Part shown: piece after piece, positions 8,938 through 19,349 of the stretch | Layout: every line of letters starts with the position of its first letter | Numbering within the stretch: the first letter of the stretch is position 1 | Source of the DNA: Cutibacterium sp. | Lineage (GTDB): Bacteria > Actinomycetota > Actinomycetes > Propionibacteriales > Propionibacteriaceae | Length of the DNA stretch: 64,000 bases | Direction: 5' to 3' | Assembly (NCBI RefSeq): GCF_030525615.1 | Contig: NZ_JAUNEJ010000001.1 | Span: forward strand, 186,001-250,000 | The notes under the pieces: model-generated | Database searches by the model: none | What the model saw: only the letters and a program-made list of their open reading frames with translations | Told to the model about the DNA's origin: nothing | Program-made: the position numbers and the translations under genes

Positions 8938-9386
8938 GCGCCGAACCAGCACCGCGTTCCCAGCCGATCGCGCGTACCACGTCGTCGCGTTCTGTACTGC
9001 GCGTCCTGCCCCAGAGGGGCCAGCAGCAGAGGATGGGGCGACTCGGCTTCGCCATTCTCATCGTTGTCATGCTCGCTGTTGGATACGCTGGGCTTCTGGT
9101 GCTGAACACCACGATTCAGGCACAATCCATGACGATTGCCAAGGAGAATCGCAACCTCAGCGTTCTGCAGCACCAGGAAGCTGTGTTGGCTGGTGAGGTC
9201 GCTCAGCTGCGAGGATCGCAGCATTTGCAGCAAGAGGCCAAGGAGCTTGGCATGAGACCGAACCCCTACGGCTCTTTCATCGACCTGCGTACTGGCAAAG
9301 TGATGGGAACTCAGACGAAGGTCGACGGCAAGGAGGTGCCAGGAGTCATCGGTGAGACGACCAAGCCAAAGGCGGGTCAGCCGTGA
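8934..9386 (+). CDS. ftsL: FtsL-like septum protein
   Basis: The product is 150 residues with a basic cytoplasmic N-terminus of about 38 residues, one membrane helix (about residues 39-59), then a heptad-like coiled region ending in LQQEAKELGMRPN. This single-pass design, and its place between rsmH and ftsI, identify it as the FtsL-type component of the divisome, which with FtsQ/FtsB activates FtsWI septal peptidoglycan synthesis. Sequence conservation in the family is low, so the call rests mainly on architecture and position. It overlaps rsmH and ftsI by four bases each. Confidence 0.78.
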   Translation: MSAEPAPRSQPIARTTSSRSVLRVLPQRGQQQRMGRLGFAILIVVMLAVGYAGLLVLNTTIQAQSMTIAKENRNLSVLQHQEAVLAGEVAQLRGSQHLQQEAKELGMRPNPYGSFIDLRTGKVMGTQTKVDGKEVPGVIGETTKPKAGQP

Positions 9387-11311
9387 GTGATTCCCGACAC
9401 CCCGCCAGCCCCACTCGACGCCCCGGTTCCGCCCGACCCTCTGCGGCTCGGCGAGGATCAGCGACGTCGCAACTCGGGTCTCGTTCCGGTCGGCCTGCGT
9501 CGAGTCGCAAACCAGCCCGGCAGGTAGCATCCCAACGCGGTCGTCTGACCATCGTCATGGCAGCATTCCTCGTGGTCGCCATTGGTCTGGCCAGCCGTGC
9601 CCTGCAGCTGCAGGCAATTGAGGCTCCGGCGTATGCAGCTTCGGCGGCTGCGCGGATGAAGTACACATACGACTTGGAGCCCAATCGTGGCCAGATCACT
9701 GATCGCAATGGCACTGTTATGGCCCAGACCCAGCCAGCAGTGCTGGTATTCGTCGACCCGCGCATGATCTCGCGCAATGGCGTCGACGAGCGCGTCACCA
9801 TGAGTCGTACCCAGCAGGAGAAGGCAGCTGCCGCTCCGAAGGCGGTGGCCAAGATTCTTGCCAAGCATCTTGGTGGACGTCCCGAGGATTATCGCAAGGC
9901 TGTCACGGCTACCGAGTCCAATGGCACTCTCAGCCGCTACGTGGTCGTCCGGCGCCACGTCAATAGCTACACCTTCGACCTCATCAAACAAGATCTGGAG
10001 AAGGGGGACTGGTACGGGGTTTTCAGCTCAAATGACCCCATCCGTACCTATCCCTCCGGGAAAGTGGCGTCCAATGTTGTCGGATTCGTCAATTCCGAGG
10101 GTAAGGGCGCTAGTGGGTTTGAATACGCCCATGAGAAGGCCTTGGCCGGTGTGGCTGGCAAGGAGTCCTATGAGGCTTCGACGTGGGGACGTATCCCGTT
10201 GGGGTCCAATACCCTCGTTCCCGCCGTCAATGGCACCAGTTACACCTTGACTATTGATGCGCAAATGCAGCTCATGGCCCAACAGGCCTTGGAAACGGCT
10301 GTTAAGAACGCCAAGGCTAAGAGTGGTGAAGTCGTCATGATGGACGTTACGAATGGCGAGGTGCTCGCCATGGCCTCGACACCCACCTTCGACTCGAACG
10401 AAGCCGGAAAAGCCACCGAAGATCAGACTCGAAATCGGGCCATCCAGGACGCTTACGAGCCGGGGTCCGTTCAGAAGGTACTGACGATGGCAGCTCTCGC
10501 TGACCGGGGACTCATCACCCCTGACAGCCGAGTTGTCGTTCCTCCCGCCTTGTCCTCGGGAGGTGGCAAGATCACCGATGCTGAGTCCCATGGCACCCAG
10601 TATTTGACTGCTCGCGGTGTGCTCGTCCACTCCTCGAATATCGGGGTAGCTCTCCTCGCCCGAAAGCTTGACAAGGAATCCTTCGTTTCCTACCTCAAGT
10701 CTTTCGGTTTGGGGACAGCTACCGGAATTGGTCTGCCTGGTGAGGCGCATGGACAGATTCCCAAGCCCGACATGCCCGACTACACCCGCGATCAAGTGGC
10801 CTTTGGTCAGGGTCTGGCAGTGACTGCGATCCAGGAGGCCGCTGCGGTGGCTGGCGTTGTCAATGGCGGTGTCTACCACTCTCCGACGATCATCAAGTCG
10901 GCTGTGGACGGTCACGGCGAATCCGCGGAGATTCCAGAGACAACGACTCGGCGAGTTATTTCTCAGCAGGCTTCCGATCAGGTTCGCGACATGATGGAGA
11001 ACGTCGTCTCGACGGTCAAGGGACGCCCCATCCCGGATTACCGGATGGGTGCAAAGACGGGTACCGCTCAACGAGTTGACCCGGAGTGCCACTGCTATCG
11101 CGGTTACGTATCCTCGTTTATCGCCGTTGCCCCTATTGAGAAGCCCCGGATTCTCACTTACGTCGTCATCAACCAGCCCACCAAAGGGCACCTAGGCACG
11201 GAGGTGGCACAGCCGGCGGCACGGCAACTGATGTCTGTCGCCCTGCCGCGATACGGTGTGCAACCGTCTACTGACAAAGCGCCCAAAGAACCTTTGGAGT
11301 ACCAGCCGTGA
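9383..11311 (+). CDS. ftsI: Penicillin-binding protein, septal transpeptidase FtsI-type
   Basis: The product is 642 residues, with an Arg/Ser-rich cytoplasmic N-terminus, one membrane anchor (about 55-72), a PBP dimerisation domain and a transpeptidase domain. Catalytic motifs are visible: SxxK as PGSVQK, SxN as HSSNIG, and KTG as AKTGTAQR. It cross-links septal peptidoglycan and partners with FtsW, encoded in the same operon. The GTG start overlaps the ftsL stop, and the stop overlaps the murE start. An extended N-terminal cytoplasmic tail is usual in actinobacterial FtsI and may bind other divisome proteins. Confidence 0.94.
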   Translation: MSDSRHPASPTRRPGSARPSAARRGSATSQLGSRSGRPASSRKPARQVASQRGRLTIVMAAFLVVAIGLASRALQLQAIEAPAYAASAAARMKYTYDLEPNRGQITDRNGTVMAQTQPAVLVFVDPRMISRNGVDERVTMSRTQQEKAAAAPKAVAKILAKHLGGRPEDYRKAVTATESNGTLSRYVVVRRHVNSYTFDLIKQDLEKGDWYGVFSSNDPIRTYPSGKVASNVVGFVNSEGKGASGFEYAHEKALAGVAGKESYEASTWGRIPLGSNTLVPAVNGTSYTLTIDAQMQLMAQQALETAVKNAKAKSGEVVMMDVTNGEVLAMASTPTFDSNEAGKATEDQTRNRAIQDAYEPGSVQKVLTMAALADRGLITPDSRVVVPPALSSGGGKITDAESHGTQYLTARGVLVHSSNIGVALLARKLDKESFVSYLKSFGLGTATGIGLPGEAHGQIPKPDMPDYTRDQVAFGQGLAVTAIQEAAAVAGVVNGGVYHSPTIIKSAVDGHGESAEIPETTTRRVISQQASDQVRDMMENVVSTVKGRPIPDYRMGAKTGTAQRVDPECHCYRGYVSSFIAVAPIEKPRILTYVVINQPTKGHLGTEVAQPAARQLMSVALPRYGVQPSTDKAPKEPLEYQP

Positions 11312-12888
11312 GTTCTGAAACTTCCACGTCAGCTGCAGAGGTCGCGATGCGGCCCTCACAGGTCAATCCCATCGCGTGGGCTGACATAGTAGCTGCGCTC
11401 GACGGGTGTCGAGCCGATGAGAATGGTCCTGCCATCAGCGGCATTACCTTGGACTCGCGTCAGGTAGGCCAAGGCGACTTGTACGTCGGGTTGCACGGTC
11501 TCCATGTGCATGGTGCCCGCTACGCTGCCTCAGCGGCACAGTCCGGCGCGGTTGCTGTTCTTACTGACGAAGAAGGTGCGATCCTTGCTGCAGACGCTGG
11601 TGTGCCAATCATCGTGGTACCGGACCCTCGCGCTGCCATGGCAGTAGCGGCTGCCAAGATCTTTGGTCATCCTGCAGATGCCATGATGATGTTTGGCATT
11701 ACTGGCACCAACGGCAAGACGACGACAGCCTTTCTGGTCGAGGCAGGATTGCGTGCTGCCGGTCACCACGTCGGAACGATCGGGACAATTGGGTTCCGGC
11801 TTGACGGCGCAGAGTTGCCAAGTACCCGTACCACAGTGACGACTCCGGAAGCTCCTGATCTTCAGGGCCTTTTTGGCGCCATGGCTGAAAGAGGAGCGAC
11901 GGATGTCGTCATGGAGGTCTCATCCCATGCCCTCGCCTTGCAGCGCGTCGATGGCACTCGATTCGATGTGGTGGCTTTCACCAACCTCGGACGTGACCAT
12001 CTTGACTTCCACAAGACCCTTGACGCTTACTTCGAGGCTAAGGCGCGACTCTTTACCCCACAGTTAGCTCGAACCGGGGTCATCAACGTCGATGATCCGC
12101 GTGGTCGTCAGCTTGTCGAGAGGATGCAGAGTAACGGTGTGAAGGTCGTGACGACCTCGATCCACGAACCGTCTGACTACCAGGTGACCTCATGGCGTTC
12201 TGGTACGCGTGGGGCAATCCTCGAGGTCAAGACCCCGTCGGGGGAGCGCACCCTCGAATTGTCCCTGCCCGGTGAGTTCAACGTCCGCAATGCGGTGATG
12301 GCCCTCGCCATGCTGGAAACTGCCGGGCTGTCCTTCGATGAGGTCAAGCAAGGATTGTGTTCTGCGCAGGTGCCGGGGCGGATGGAGCGTATTGACCTCG
12401 GACCTGGTTCCCCGACCGCTCTCGTCGACTTCGCGCACACTCCTCAGGCGATTGCGTCGGCCCTTGATGCCGCACGGTCCGCCATCAGCGGGGGACGTCT
12501 GATAGCCGTTTTGGGGGCAGGCGGAGACCGTGATGTTGCCAAACGTGGCCCGATGGGTGAAGTTGCAGCGGAAAGGGCCGATGTCGTCATCGTTACTGAC
12601 GACAATCCGCGTACCGAAGATCCGACCGTGATCCGCGCAGCGGTTCTGGAGGGAGCCCACGAGGCGGCCGGTGTCGGTGTCATCGTCATCGATGGCGGAA
12701 GCCGTCGTGAGGCAATCAACGAAGCTCTGAAAATGGCTGAGGTCGGAGACGTCATATGCGTGCTCGGCAAGGGACACGAAACAGGACAACGTGTTGGCAG
12801 CGAGGTGCTGCCATTCGACGACCGTGAGGTCATCCGAGCTGAATGGCAGGCCATGGCTCGGCAGGCCGAGGAGGATAAGACACGATGA
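11308..12888 (+). CDS. murE: UDP-MurNAc-L-Ala-D-Glu:diaminopimelate ligase
   Basis: The product is 526 residues. It contains the ATP-binding [18 protein letters not shown], HxxP-type ligase motifs, and DNPR within VIVTDDNPRTEDP. The DNPR motif is known to mark MurE enzymes that add diaminopimelate rather than lysine, which fits a DAP-containing actinobacterial wall; it does not by itself separate LL- from meso-DAP. MurE adds the third residue of the stem peptide in the cytoplasm. The GTG start overlaps the ftsI stop, and its own stop overlaps murF. Confidence 0.96.
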   Translation: MSSETSTSAAEVAMRPSQVNPIAWADIVAALDGCRADENGPAISGITLDSRQVGQGDLYVGLHGLHVHGARYAASAAQSGAVAVLTDEEGAILAADAGVPIIVVPDPRAAMAVAAAKIFGHPADAMMMFGITGTNGKTTTAFLVEAGLRAAGHHVGTIGTIGFRLDGAELPSTRTTVTTPEAPDLQGLFGAMAERGATDVVMEVSSHALALQRVDGTRFDVVAFTNLGRDHLDFHKTLDAYFEAKARLFTPQLARTGVINVDDPRGRQLVERMQSNGVKVVTTSIHEPSDYQVTSWRSGTRGAILEVKTPSGERTLELSLPGEFNVRNAVMALAMLETAGLSFDEVKQGLCSAQVPGRMERIDLGPGSPTALVDFAHTPQAIASALDAARSAISGGRLIAVLGAGGDRDVAKRGPMGEVAAERADVVIVTDDNPRTEDPTVIRAAVLEGAHEAAGVGVIVIDGGSRREAINEALKMAEVGDVICVLGKGHETGQRVGSEVLPFDDREVIRAEWQAMARQAEEDKTR

Positions 12889-14342
12889 GAGCTATCGACA
12901 TTGCCACCCTCTCCCGATGGGTTGAGGCCGAACCAGTCGATGGTTCTGTGCAGGTGGGCCCCGACGTCGTCATCGACACCCGCAAGGTGACCCCGGGTTC
13001 CCTCTTCATTGCTCTTCCCGGCACTCGGGTGGACGGACACGATTTCACGAAGGCTGCCCAGGAGGCTGGCGCGGTAGCCGTGATGGGTACGCGAACCACG
13101 GACGCCCAACTGCCACACCTCATCGTTGACGACGGCCAGGCTGGCCTATCGAGGTTGGCCTGTCACGTCGTGGGTCTCGAGCGGGATCGCGGGATGCGGA
13201 CAATTGCTCTCACTGGGTCCAGCGGCAAAACCAGCACCAAAGACATGTTGGCCCAGGTCCTTGAGGCCTTTGGCCCGACAGTTGCCCCGGTTGGGTCATT
13301 CAACAATGAGATCGGCGTGCCTCTCACAGCGTGCCGCGTCGATGAGACGACGGCGTATCTCGTCTCCGAGATGGGGGCTCGCGGTCTTGGACATATCTCC
13401 TGGCTGACCTCAATCGTTACTCCTGATGTCGCCATGGTTCTCAACATCGGAACCGCTCACCTAGGTGAATTCGGATCCCGTGAGGTTATTGCCCAGGCCA
13501 AGGGGGAAATTGTGGAGGCCCTGGGCTGTGATGGCTGGGCTGTTCTTAACGCCGCCGATGATCTGGTGATCGGAATGGCTTCGCGAACGCGTGGCCACAT
13601 CGCATGGTTCAGCCCTGACGCCGAGCATCGTCGCCCTGACGCCGAAATCGAGGTCTGGGCCGACTCCATCACTGCTGACGATCTGGATAGACATTCCTTT
13701 ACCCTGTGCGTTCGCTGCGGTGAGAGGACCTGGACCAGGCCGGTCCAGTTGACGACGATGGGTGCCCATCAGGTTGCTAACGCTGTCGCCGCTGCAGCGG
13801 CCGCACTGGCTGCTCTGGAATTCAACGGTGCCGTGGACGCACATACCGTCAGTCGTATTGCCGAGGCCTTGAGTCAGGCTGTGTCACGGTCTGCCATGAG
13901 GATGCAGCTGCGCGAGCGTGCCGATGGTCTGGTGCTGGTCGAGGACTGTTATAACGCCAACCCTGACTCCATGGCGGCCTCTTTGAAAGCCATGGAACAC
14001 GTTCTGGCGACTCGCCGAGCCACCGATCCCCAGACCCGTGGAATTGCGGTGCTCGGAGACATGCTCGAACTCGGCAAGTACTCTGCCGAGTTCAATGCCG
14101 AATCGGGTCGACGAGCTGCTCAGGCTGGGTTTGAGATTGTCCTTGCGGTGGGTAACGAGGCCGAGAATATTGCTGCTGGCGCACGTGCCGAAGGCGCACA
14201 TGCGGTCGTCACTACCGTGGAAGAGGCTGCTGGGTCGCTAAATTGGACCTCGCACGATGTCGTTCTCCTCAAAGCTTCTCGGGGTCTGGCCCTGGAACGG
14301 GTGGGATGCGCTGTGCTCGAGGATATGGAGGCTCAGGCGTGA
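12885..14342 (+). CDS. murF: UDP-MurNAc-tripeptide:D-Ala-D-Ala ligase
   Basis: The product is 485 residues with the Mur-ligase P-loop TGSSGKTSTKDMLAQVL, the FNNEIGVPLT motif typical of MurF, and EDCYNANPDSMAASLKA in the C-terminal domain. It completes the pentapeptide by adding D-Ala-D-Ala. Both ends overlap neighbouring genes by four bases (murE, mraY), so it is translationally coupled within the dcw operon. Length and motifs are normal. Confidence 0.96.
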   Translation: MRAIDIATLSRWVEAEPVDGSVQVGPDVVIDTRKVTPGSLFIALPGTRVDGHDFTKAAQEAGAVAVMGTRTTDAQLPHLIVDDGQAGLSRLACHVVGLERDRGMRTIALTGSSGKTSTKDMLAQVLEAFGPTVAPVGSFNNEIGVPLTACRVDETTAYLVSEMGARGLGHISWLTSIVTPDVAMVLNIGTAHLGEFGSREVIAQAKGEIVEALGCDGWAVLNAADDLVIGMASRTRGHIAWFSPDAEHRRPDAEIEVWADSITADDLDRHSFTLCVRCGERTWTRPVQLTTMGAHQVANAVAAAAAALAALEFNGAVDAHTVSRIAEALSQAVSRSAMRMQLRERADGLVLVEDCYNANPDSMAASLKAMEHVLATRRATDPQTRGIAVLGDMLELGKYSAEFNAESGRRAAQAGFEIVLAVGNEAENIAAGARAEGAHAVVTTVEEAAGSLNWTSHDVVLLKASRGLALERVGCAVLEDMEAQA

Positions 14343-15409
14343 AGAACATCCTGCTCGCCGGTGCGGTGTCGATGATCGGCACCCTTGTCGGTACGCGGTG
14401 GTTCATCCACTGGCTCGCCGCGAGGGGATATGGGCAATTCATCCGTGACGACGGCCCGACCACTCACAAGACGAAGAAGGGCACACCAACCATGGGCGGT
14501 GCCGTCATCATCGTCTCGGTCTTGCTGGCCTACATCGTCGCGCACTTGGTGACGTGGACTCACCCGACTCTGTCAGCCGTTTTGATTCTCTGGCTCTTCG
14601 TGGGTTTGGGATTCATCGGCTTCCTTGATGACTGGACGAAAATCTCCAAACAGCGCTCGTTGGGGCTTAAACCGAGGGGAAAACTGCTTGGTCAGGCATT
14701 CGTTGCCATCACCTTTGCTATCGGAGTGATGTACTTCCCGGATTCTCATGGGGTCACCCCGGGATCTCCGGCGATCTCGTTCCTGCGCGATATTTCCTGG
14801 CTTCACTTGCCGATTTGGTTAGGGATTATTTGGGTCATCGTGCTCATTGCAGGTAGCTCCAATGGAGTGAACCTCACTGATGGCCTAGACGGGTTAGCGA
14901 CGGGTGCCTGCACGATGGTATTCGGTGCATACACCTTGCTGAGTATCTGGCAGTTCAACCAATGGTGTTCACGGGCGACCACCGCCGGTAACCACTGTTA
15001 CGCAGTCCGCGACCCCCACGACATCGCTGTGGTCGCTGTCGCCATTGCGGGAGCCTGTTTTGGGTTCCTGTGGTGGAATGCGAAACCGGCCAAGATCTTC
15101 CTCGGCGACACTGGCTCCCTGGCCCTTGGCGGGGCTGTCGCGGGTATGGCCGTTGTCAGCCGTACCGAATTGCTGCTGGTCATCATCGGTGCATTGTTCG
15201 TCATTGAGACGGTCTCGGTGATACTCCAGGTGAGTGTGTTCAAACTCACCGGTGGGAAACGTGTTTTCAAGATGGCCCCACTGCACCACCACTTCGAGTT
15301 GAAGGGGTGGGCTGAGGTGACCGTGGTCATCAGGTTCTGGATCATTTGTGGCCTAGCTGTAGCAGCTGGCTTGGGGATTTTCTACGCAGAATGGGTGGCA
15401 AGGCAGTGA
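14339..15409 (+). CDS. mraY: Phospho-MurNAc-pentapeptide translocase
   Basis: The product is 356 residues with about ten hydrophobic helices. Signature motifs include [39 protein letters not shown] and [11 protein letters not shown]. MraY transfers phospho-MurNAc-pentapeptide to undecaprenyl phosphate, forming lipid I at the inner face of the membrane. The GTG at 14339 is chosen over earlier in-frame codons because it overlaps the murF stop, like the other junctions in this operon, and gives the standard length. Confidence 0.96.
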   Translation: MKNILLAGAVSMIGTLVGTRWFIHWLAARGYGQFIRDDGPTTHKTKKGTPTMGGAVIIVSVLLAYIVAHLVTWTHPTLSAVLILWLFVGLGFIGFLDDWTKISKQRSLGLKPRGKLLGQAFVAITFAIGVMYFPDSHGVTPGSPAISFLRDISWLHLPIWLGIIWVIVLIAGSSNGVNLTDGLDGLATGACTMVFGAYTLLSIWQFNQWCSRATTAGNHCYAVRDPHDIAVVAVAIAGACFGFLWWNAKPAKIFLGDTGSLALGGAVAGMAVVSRTELLLVIIGALFVIETVSVILQVSVFKLTGGKRVFKMAPLHHHFELKGWAEVTVVIRFWIICGLAVAAGLGIFYAEWVARQ

Positions 15410-16887
15410 CGTTTTCCGAAAAAGTCGATCTGAGTGCGGCCGACCGGCTCTTCGACTGGTCGGGAGTACACGTTGTGGTCGCAGGCTTGGGCACCTCCGG
15501 CTATGCCGCTGCCGACGCCTTGCTTGAACTCGACGCCCACGTTCTCGTTCTCGACGATTCCGACGACGACTCTCATCGTGACAAGGGAGGGCTGCTCGAG
15601 GTTCTCGGTGCCGAGGTGCGATTGGGGCCAGGAGCTGCAGTTGAGCTTCCTGCCGGCACCGACCTTGTCATCGTGTCTCCGGGGTGGCGCCCGACTCAGC
15701 CCCTGGTGGCCAGTGCTCTGCTTCAGGGAATCCCGGTGTGGGGAGAGCCAGAACTGGCATGGCGTCTCATGCATCCGGACCGTGTCGTCCCATGGCTGGC
15801 GATTACTGGCACCAATGGCAAGACGACGACTACCCAGATGACGGAGTCAATTCTCAAGGCGGCAGGGTTGCGAGCCTGCGCCGTCGGCAACATCGGTCGC
15901 CCCATCCTGGAGGCGATGGCCGATGAGATCGACTATGAGGTCTTTGCTGTCGAACTCTCCAGTTTCCAGCTGCACTGGTCAAATTCTCTGTCCCTGCATT
16001 CGGCTGCCGTCCTTAACCTGCAGCAGGACCATCTGGAATGGTATGCCCATGAGGATGATCCCTTCGCTTCCTATGCGGCAGACAAGGCTCGTATCTACCA
16101 TCAAGTGACGAATTCGTGCGTCTACAACGTTGCTGACCCTGCCACCGAGCACATGGTCGAAGACGCTGACGTCGTCGAGGGAGCCCGTGCTATCGGCTTC
16201 ACCACCGGTATCCCAGGACCCTCCATGATCGGTGTTGTCGATGATCTCATCGTTGACCGTGCATTCATCGATCAACGAGCGACCTCGGCTATGGAGCTGG
16301 CCCGTCTCGATGATGTCCATCCCTTCGCTCCGCACAACGTCGAAAACGCCCTGGCTGCTGCGGCCCTGACACGTTCCTTCGGTGTTCCTGCCCCGGCTGT
16401 TGGGCAAGGGCTGCGGGATCTTCACTTGGGCGGTCACCGTATCGAGACCGTCCATGAAGCTGGTGGCATTACCTGGGTTGACGATTCCAAGGCCACCAAT
16501 CCGCACGCTGCGAACTCGTCGATGCGCGCTTTCGAACACATCGTATGGATTGCTGGTGGACAGGCCAAGGGAACCAATTTCGACGACCTCGTTACCACTC
16601 ACGCTGAGAAGTTACGCGGTGCCATCGTTCTGGGAACTGATCGCGAGGTCGTTGCTAAGTCTTTGGCACAGCACGCCCCGCATTGTCCCGTCGTCGTCAT
16701 CGACGATATGTCGCGAGAATGTATGGCCACGGCAGTCCGTGAAGCTGCCAAGATGGCCCGCCCTGGTGACACGGTCTTGATGGCCCCCGGATGCGCCAGT
16801 CTTGATATATGGCCTGGGTACGCTGCTCGCGGTGACGATTTCGCCAGCGCAGCACGACAGATTGACGGGCCGGATGCCGATGGCTGA
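15406..16887 (+). CDS. murD: UDP-MurNAc-L-Ala:D-glutamate ligase
   Basis: The product is about 493 residues with the nucleotide-binding N-terminus [19 protein letters not shown], the P-loop [22 protein letters not shown] and [11 protein letters not shown]. It adds D-glutamate to UDP-MurNAc-L-alanine. The GTG at 15406 overlaps the mraY stop and is preferred; an ATG at 15391 is an alternative that would place five extra codons inside mraY. The stop overlaps the ftsW start region. Confidence 0.94.
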   Translation: MTFSEKVDLSAADRLFDWSGVHVVVAGLGTSGYAAADALLELDAHVLVLDDSDDDSHRDKGGLLEVLGAEVRLGPGAAVELPAGTDLVIVSPGWRPTQPLVASALLQGIPVWGEPELAWRLMHPDRVVPWLAITGTNGKTTTTQMTESILKAAGLRACAVGNIGRPILEAMADEIDYEVFAVELSSFQLHWSNSLSLHSAAVLNLQQDHLEWYAHEDDPFASYAADKARIYHQVTNSCVYNVADPATEHMVEDADVVEGARAIGFTTGIPGPSMIGVVDDLIVDRAFIDQRATSAMELARLDDVHPFAPHNVENALAAAALTRSFGVPAPAVGQGLRDLHLGGHRIETVHEAGGITWVDDSKATNPHAANSSMRAFEHIVWIAGGQAKGTNFDDLVTTHAEKLRGAIVLGTDREVVAKSLAQHAPHCPVVVIDDMSRECMATAVREAAKMARPGDTVLMAPGCASLDIWPGYAARGDDFASAARQIDGPDADG

Positions 16888-18178
16888 GAAGTCGGTCGAC
16901 CCCCGGGCTTCTCGACCTATGAGTAGAACCCGACGCCGAGTCCCTGCCAGCCGGTTGAGGCACTTTCTGCGACTCGACGGTGGTGACGGAGCTTCAGGCA
17001 GTTTGCTGGCTCAACCTTTTTTGGACTATTACGTCATTCTTGCCGCCACCATGCTCTTGTGCGGTATCGGCGCATTGATGGGGTTGTCCTCGTCGTCGGT
17101 GTATTCCCAGTCTCTGGGGCACGGGCCGTATTACTTTGCTATTCGCCAGATTGGCTTTCTCGCTGTGGGGGCACTTGCCGCAGCGGTGGTGTCTCGGCTG
17201 TCGGAGAAGCACCTACGCTTTCTCGGCGGCCTGGCCTACGCCGTGGTCGCTGTGATGCTGGTGTTGGTGTTGACTTCCTTGGGGTCCGATGCTGGTAAGG
17301 GAAACCAGGCCTGGCTGATTCTCGGCCCAGTGAGCCTGCAGCCTTCGGAATTTGCGAAGTTTGCGTTGGTCCTTGTGGGAGCCAGCTACATGGCATCGCG
17401 TCGGGACGAGATGGCGACACTCAAGGGCGTGGTTATTTATCTCGTGCTGTATGGAGTGATCGGGTTGCTCGTCGTGGCCGAGGGAGACCTTGGTACCACG
17501 ATGGTCATCGGACTCATCATGCTGGCGCAGATGTGGAATTTCGGCGTGCCGAAACGCTACATGTTCACCCTCATCGGTCTGGGCTTGCTGACAGTCCTAC
17601 TACTCGTCGTGCGTACGCCGTACCGAGCTCAGCGGGTGCTGTCCTTCCTGCATCCCGATAATGGCGAGATGACGTCCCAGCAGCCGCTTTCTGCGATCTA
17701 TGCTCTTGCAACCGGTGGCTGGTGGGGAGTCGGCATTGGTGCCTCCCGTCAGAAGTGGGGAGGACTCTACGACGGGGCCCAGACCGACTTCGTCTTCGCC
17801 GTGCTCGGTGAGGAGATGGGTTTAATGGGAACCCTGGCTGTCATCTTACTGTTCACCATGCTGGTATGGGCGGGAGTGCGGACGGCTATGCGACAGGACT
17901 CTCTCTTCCGTCGTTCAGCTGCATCGACGGCCACCGCATGGATTGCGGCCCAGGCAGTGATAAACATCTCAGTCTCATTGAACGTGTTGCCGGTCGTTGG
18001 TGTGCCGCTTCCCTTCATTTCCATCGGCGGGTCGGCCCTAGTGTCAGTGCTTTTGGCGGTTGGCACCATCTTGGCGTGCGCGCGCACCGAGCCTGCTGCT
18101 CGACGCAGTATTGAGGCTTCGCGACGCACTGCGCCTGCGCGTGTGACGAGTGTTGTTGATGGAGGTCATCGTGGTTGA
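16880..18178 (+). CDS. ftsW: Lipid II polymerase / divisome SEDS protein FtsW
   Basis: The product is 432 residues. After an Arg-rich cytoplasmic N-terminus there are about ten membrane helices. SEDS motifs are present: [19 protein letters not shown] and the C-terminal [22 protein letters not shown] proteins polymerise lipid II glycan strands and pair with a class B PBP, here FtsI. The ATG at 16880 overlaps the murD stop; an ATG two codons earlier (16874) is equally possible. It ends 36 bases before murG. RodA is the paralogue, but position inside dcw favours FtsW. Confidence 0.93.
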   Translation: MAEKSVDPRASRPMSRTRRRVPASRLRHFLRLDGGDGASGSLLAQPFLDYYVILAATMLLCGIGALMGLSSSSVYSQSLGHGPYYFAIRQIGFLAVGALAAAVVSRLSEKHLRFLGGLAYAVVAVMLVLVLTSLGSDAGKGNQAWLILGPVSLQPSEFAKFALVLVGASYMASRRDEMATLKGVVIYLVLYGVIGLLVVAEGDLGTTMVIGLIMLAQMWNFGVPKRYMFTLIGLGLLTVLLLVVRTPYRAQRVLSFLHPDNGEMTSQQPLSAIYALATGGWWGVGIGASRQKWGGLYDGAQTDFVFAVLGEEMGLMGTLAVILLFTMLVWAGVRTAMRQDSLFRRSAASTATAWIAAQAVINISVSLNVLPVVGVPLPFISIGGSALVSVLLAVGTILACARTEPAARRSIEASRRTAPARVTSVVDGGHRG

Positions 18179-18214
18179 TCTCGACGCCCTATCCCATTTC
18201 CTCGAGGAGTACCT

Positions 18215-19318
18215 ATGGTGAACGTTGTTTTGGCCGGTGGAGGAACAGCTGGCCACACATCTCCGCTCATTGCCACTGCGAACGCTCTGCAGGATCGTGG
18301 AGCCACCGTGTCTTGCATTGGTACTCCCAAAGGCCTTGAGGGACGTATTATCCCCGAGGCCGGTCTCGAACTCGACATGATTCCTCCGGTGCCCCTGCCG
18401 CGCACGGTGAACGTTGATTTGTTCAAGGTTCCTAGCCGGTTGGCAGGAGCGGTAAAGAAGGCAGGAGCAGTGCTGAAGCGCCGTGACGCTGCCGTTCTCG
18501 TCGGCTTCGGTGGGTATGTGTCCTTGCCTGCGTACTTGGCTGCCAAGAAAGCCAAGATCCCGGTCGTCATCCACGAGCAGAACGCGGTTCCTGGACTTGC
18601 TAACAAGATTGCCTCACGGTTTGCGGTCTTTGTCGGCACAGCTTTTCCAGATACCCCATTGCCGAATGCCACCTTTGTCGGTATGCCGCTGCGCAAGCAG
18701 ATCACTGACTTGGCAGATGCCAGTGAGGGTGACCGAGCTGAGCGCCGGGGACGTGCCCGTGCGGGTTTCGGGCTGGATGTCGACCGCCCTACCCTGCTCG
18801 TCTCCGGAGGATCTCAGGGGGCGGTCGCCATTAATGACGCGGTGATCGCAGCGCGGGACTACCTCCTCGCTGACGGGGTACAGATCCTTCATGTCCTGGG
18901 CCCGAAGAACATCAAGGACAAGACCAAGGTCGTCGACGAGACGACTGGAGCCGTATGGCTGCCGGTCGGATACCTGGATGACATGGCCAGCGCGTACGCA
19001 GCTGCCGACTTGATGGTGGCCCGTTCCGGTGCTGGAACAGTGGTGGAGACCGCAACAGTCGGTCTGCCGACGATCTACGTTCCACTGCCACATGGTAACG
19101 GCGAACAGGCCCGTAATGCCTCTTCGTCGGTTGCTGCCGGTGCCGGTGTTGTTGTCGCGAACGCCGACCTTGACTCCCAACGTCTCCTTGTCGAGACTGC
19201 CCGCATCCATGACCCCGAAACTCTGGCCAGAATGTCAGCTGCTGGACGGGAGCTCATGCCTGCTCACGCCGCCGAAGAGATGGCGGTCCGGGTGATCTCG
19301 GCTGCTCATTCGAAGTGA
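18215..19318 (+). CDS. murG: UDP-GlcNAc:lipid I GlcNAc transferase
   Basis: The product is 367 residues. The glycine-rich loop VLAGGGTAGHTSPLIATA, HEQNAVPGLANKIAS, and the UDP-GlcNAc-binding region PHGNGEQARNA are typical of MurG. It makes lipid II from lipid I at the cytoplasmic membrane face. The ATG at 18215 has GAGGAG (18204-18209) five bases upstream. Here the overlap pattern is relaxed, with a 36-base gap before and a 31-base gap after. Confidence 0.96.
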   Translation: MVNVVLAGGGTAGHTSPLIATANALQDRGATVSCIGTPKGLEGRIIPEAGLELDMIPPVPLPRTVNVDLFKVPSRLAGAVKKAGAVLKRRDAAVLVGFGGYVSLPAYLAAKKAKIPVVIHEQNAVPGLANKIASRFAVFVGTAFPDTPLPNATFVGMPLRKQITDLADASEGDRAERRGRARAGFGLDVDRPTLLVSGGSQGAVAINDAVIAARDYLLADGVQILHVLGPKNIKDKTKVVDETTGAVWLPVGYLDDMASAYAAADLMVARSGAGTVVETATVGLPTIYVPLPHGNGEQARNASSSVAAGAGVVVANADLDSQRLLVETARIHDPETLARMSAAGRELMPAHAAEEMAVRVISAAHSK

Positions 19319-19349
19319 TTGACCCGACGACTGTTTGAGGAGAAAACTC

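Noticed and set aside
10028..11191. Long open frame (387 codons) on the minus strand opposite ftsI
   Set aside because: It lies entirely antisense to a gene with complete catalytic motifs, has no recognisable domain and reflects codon bias in high-GC DNA.
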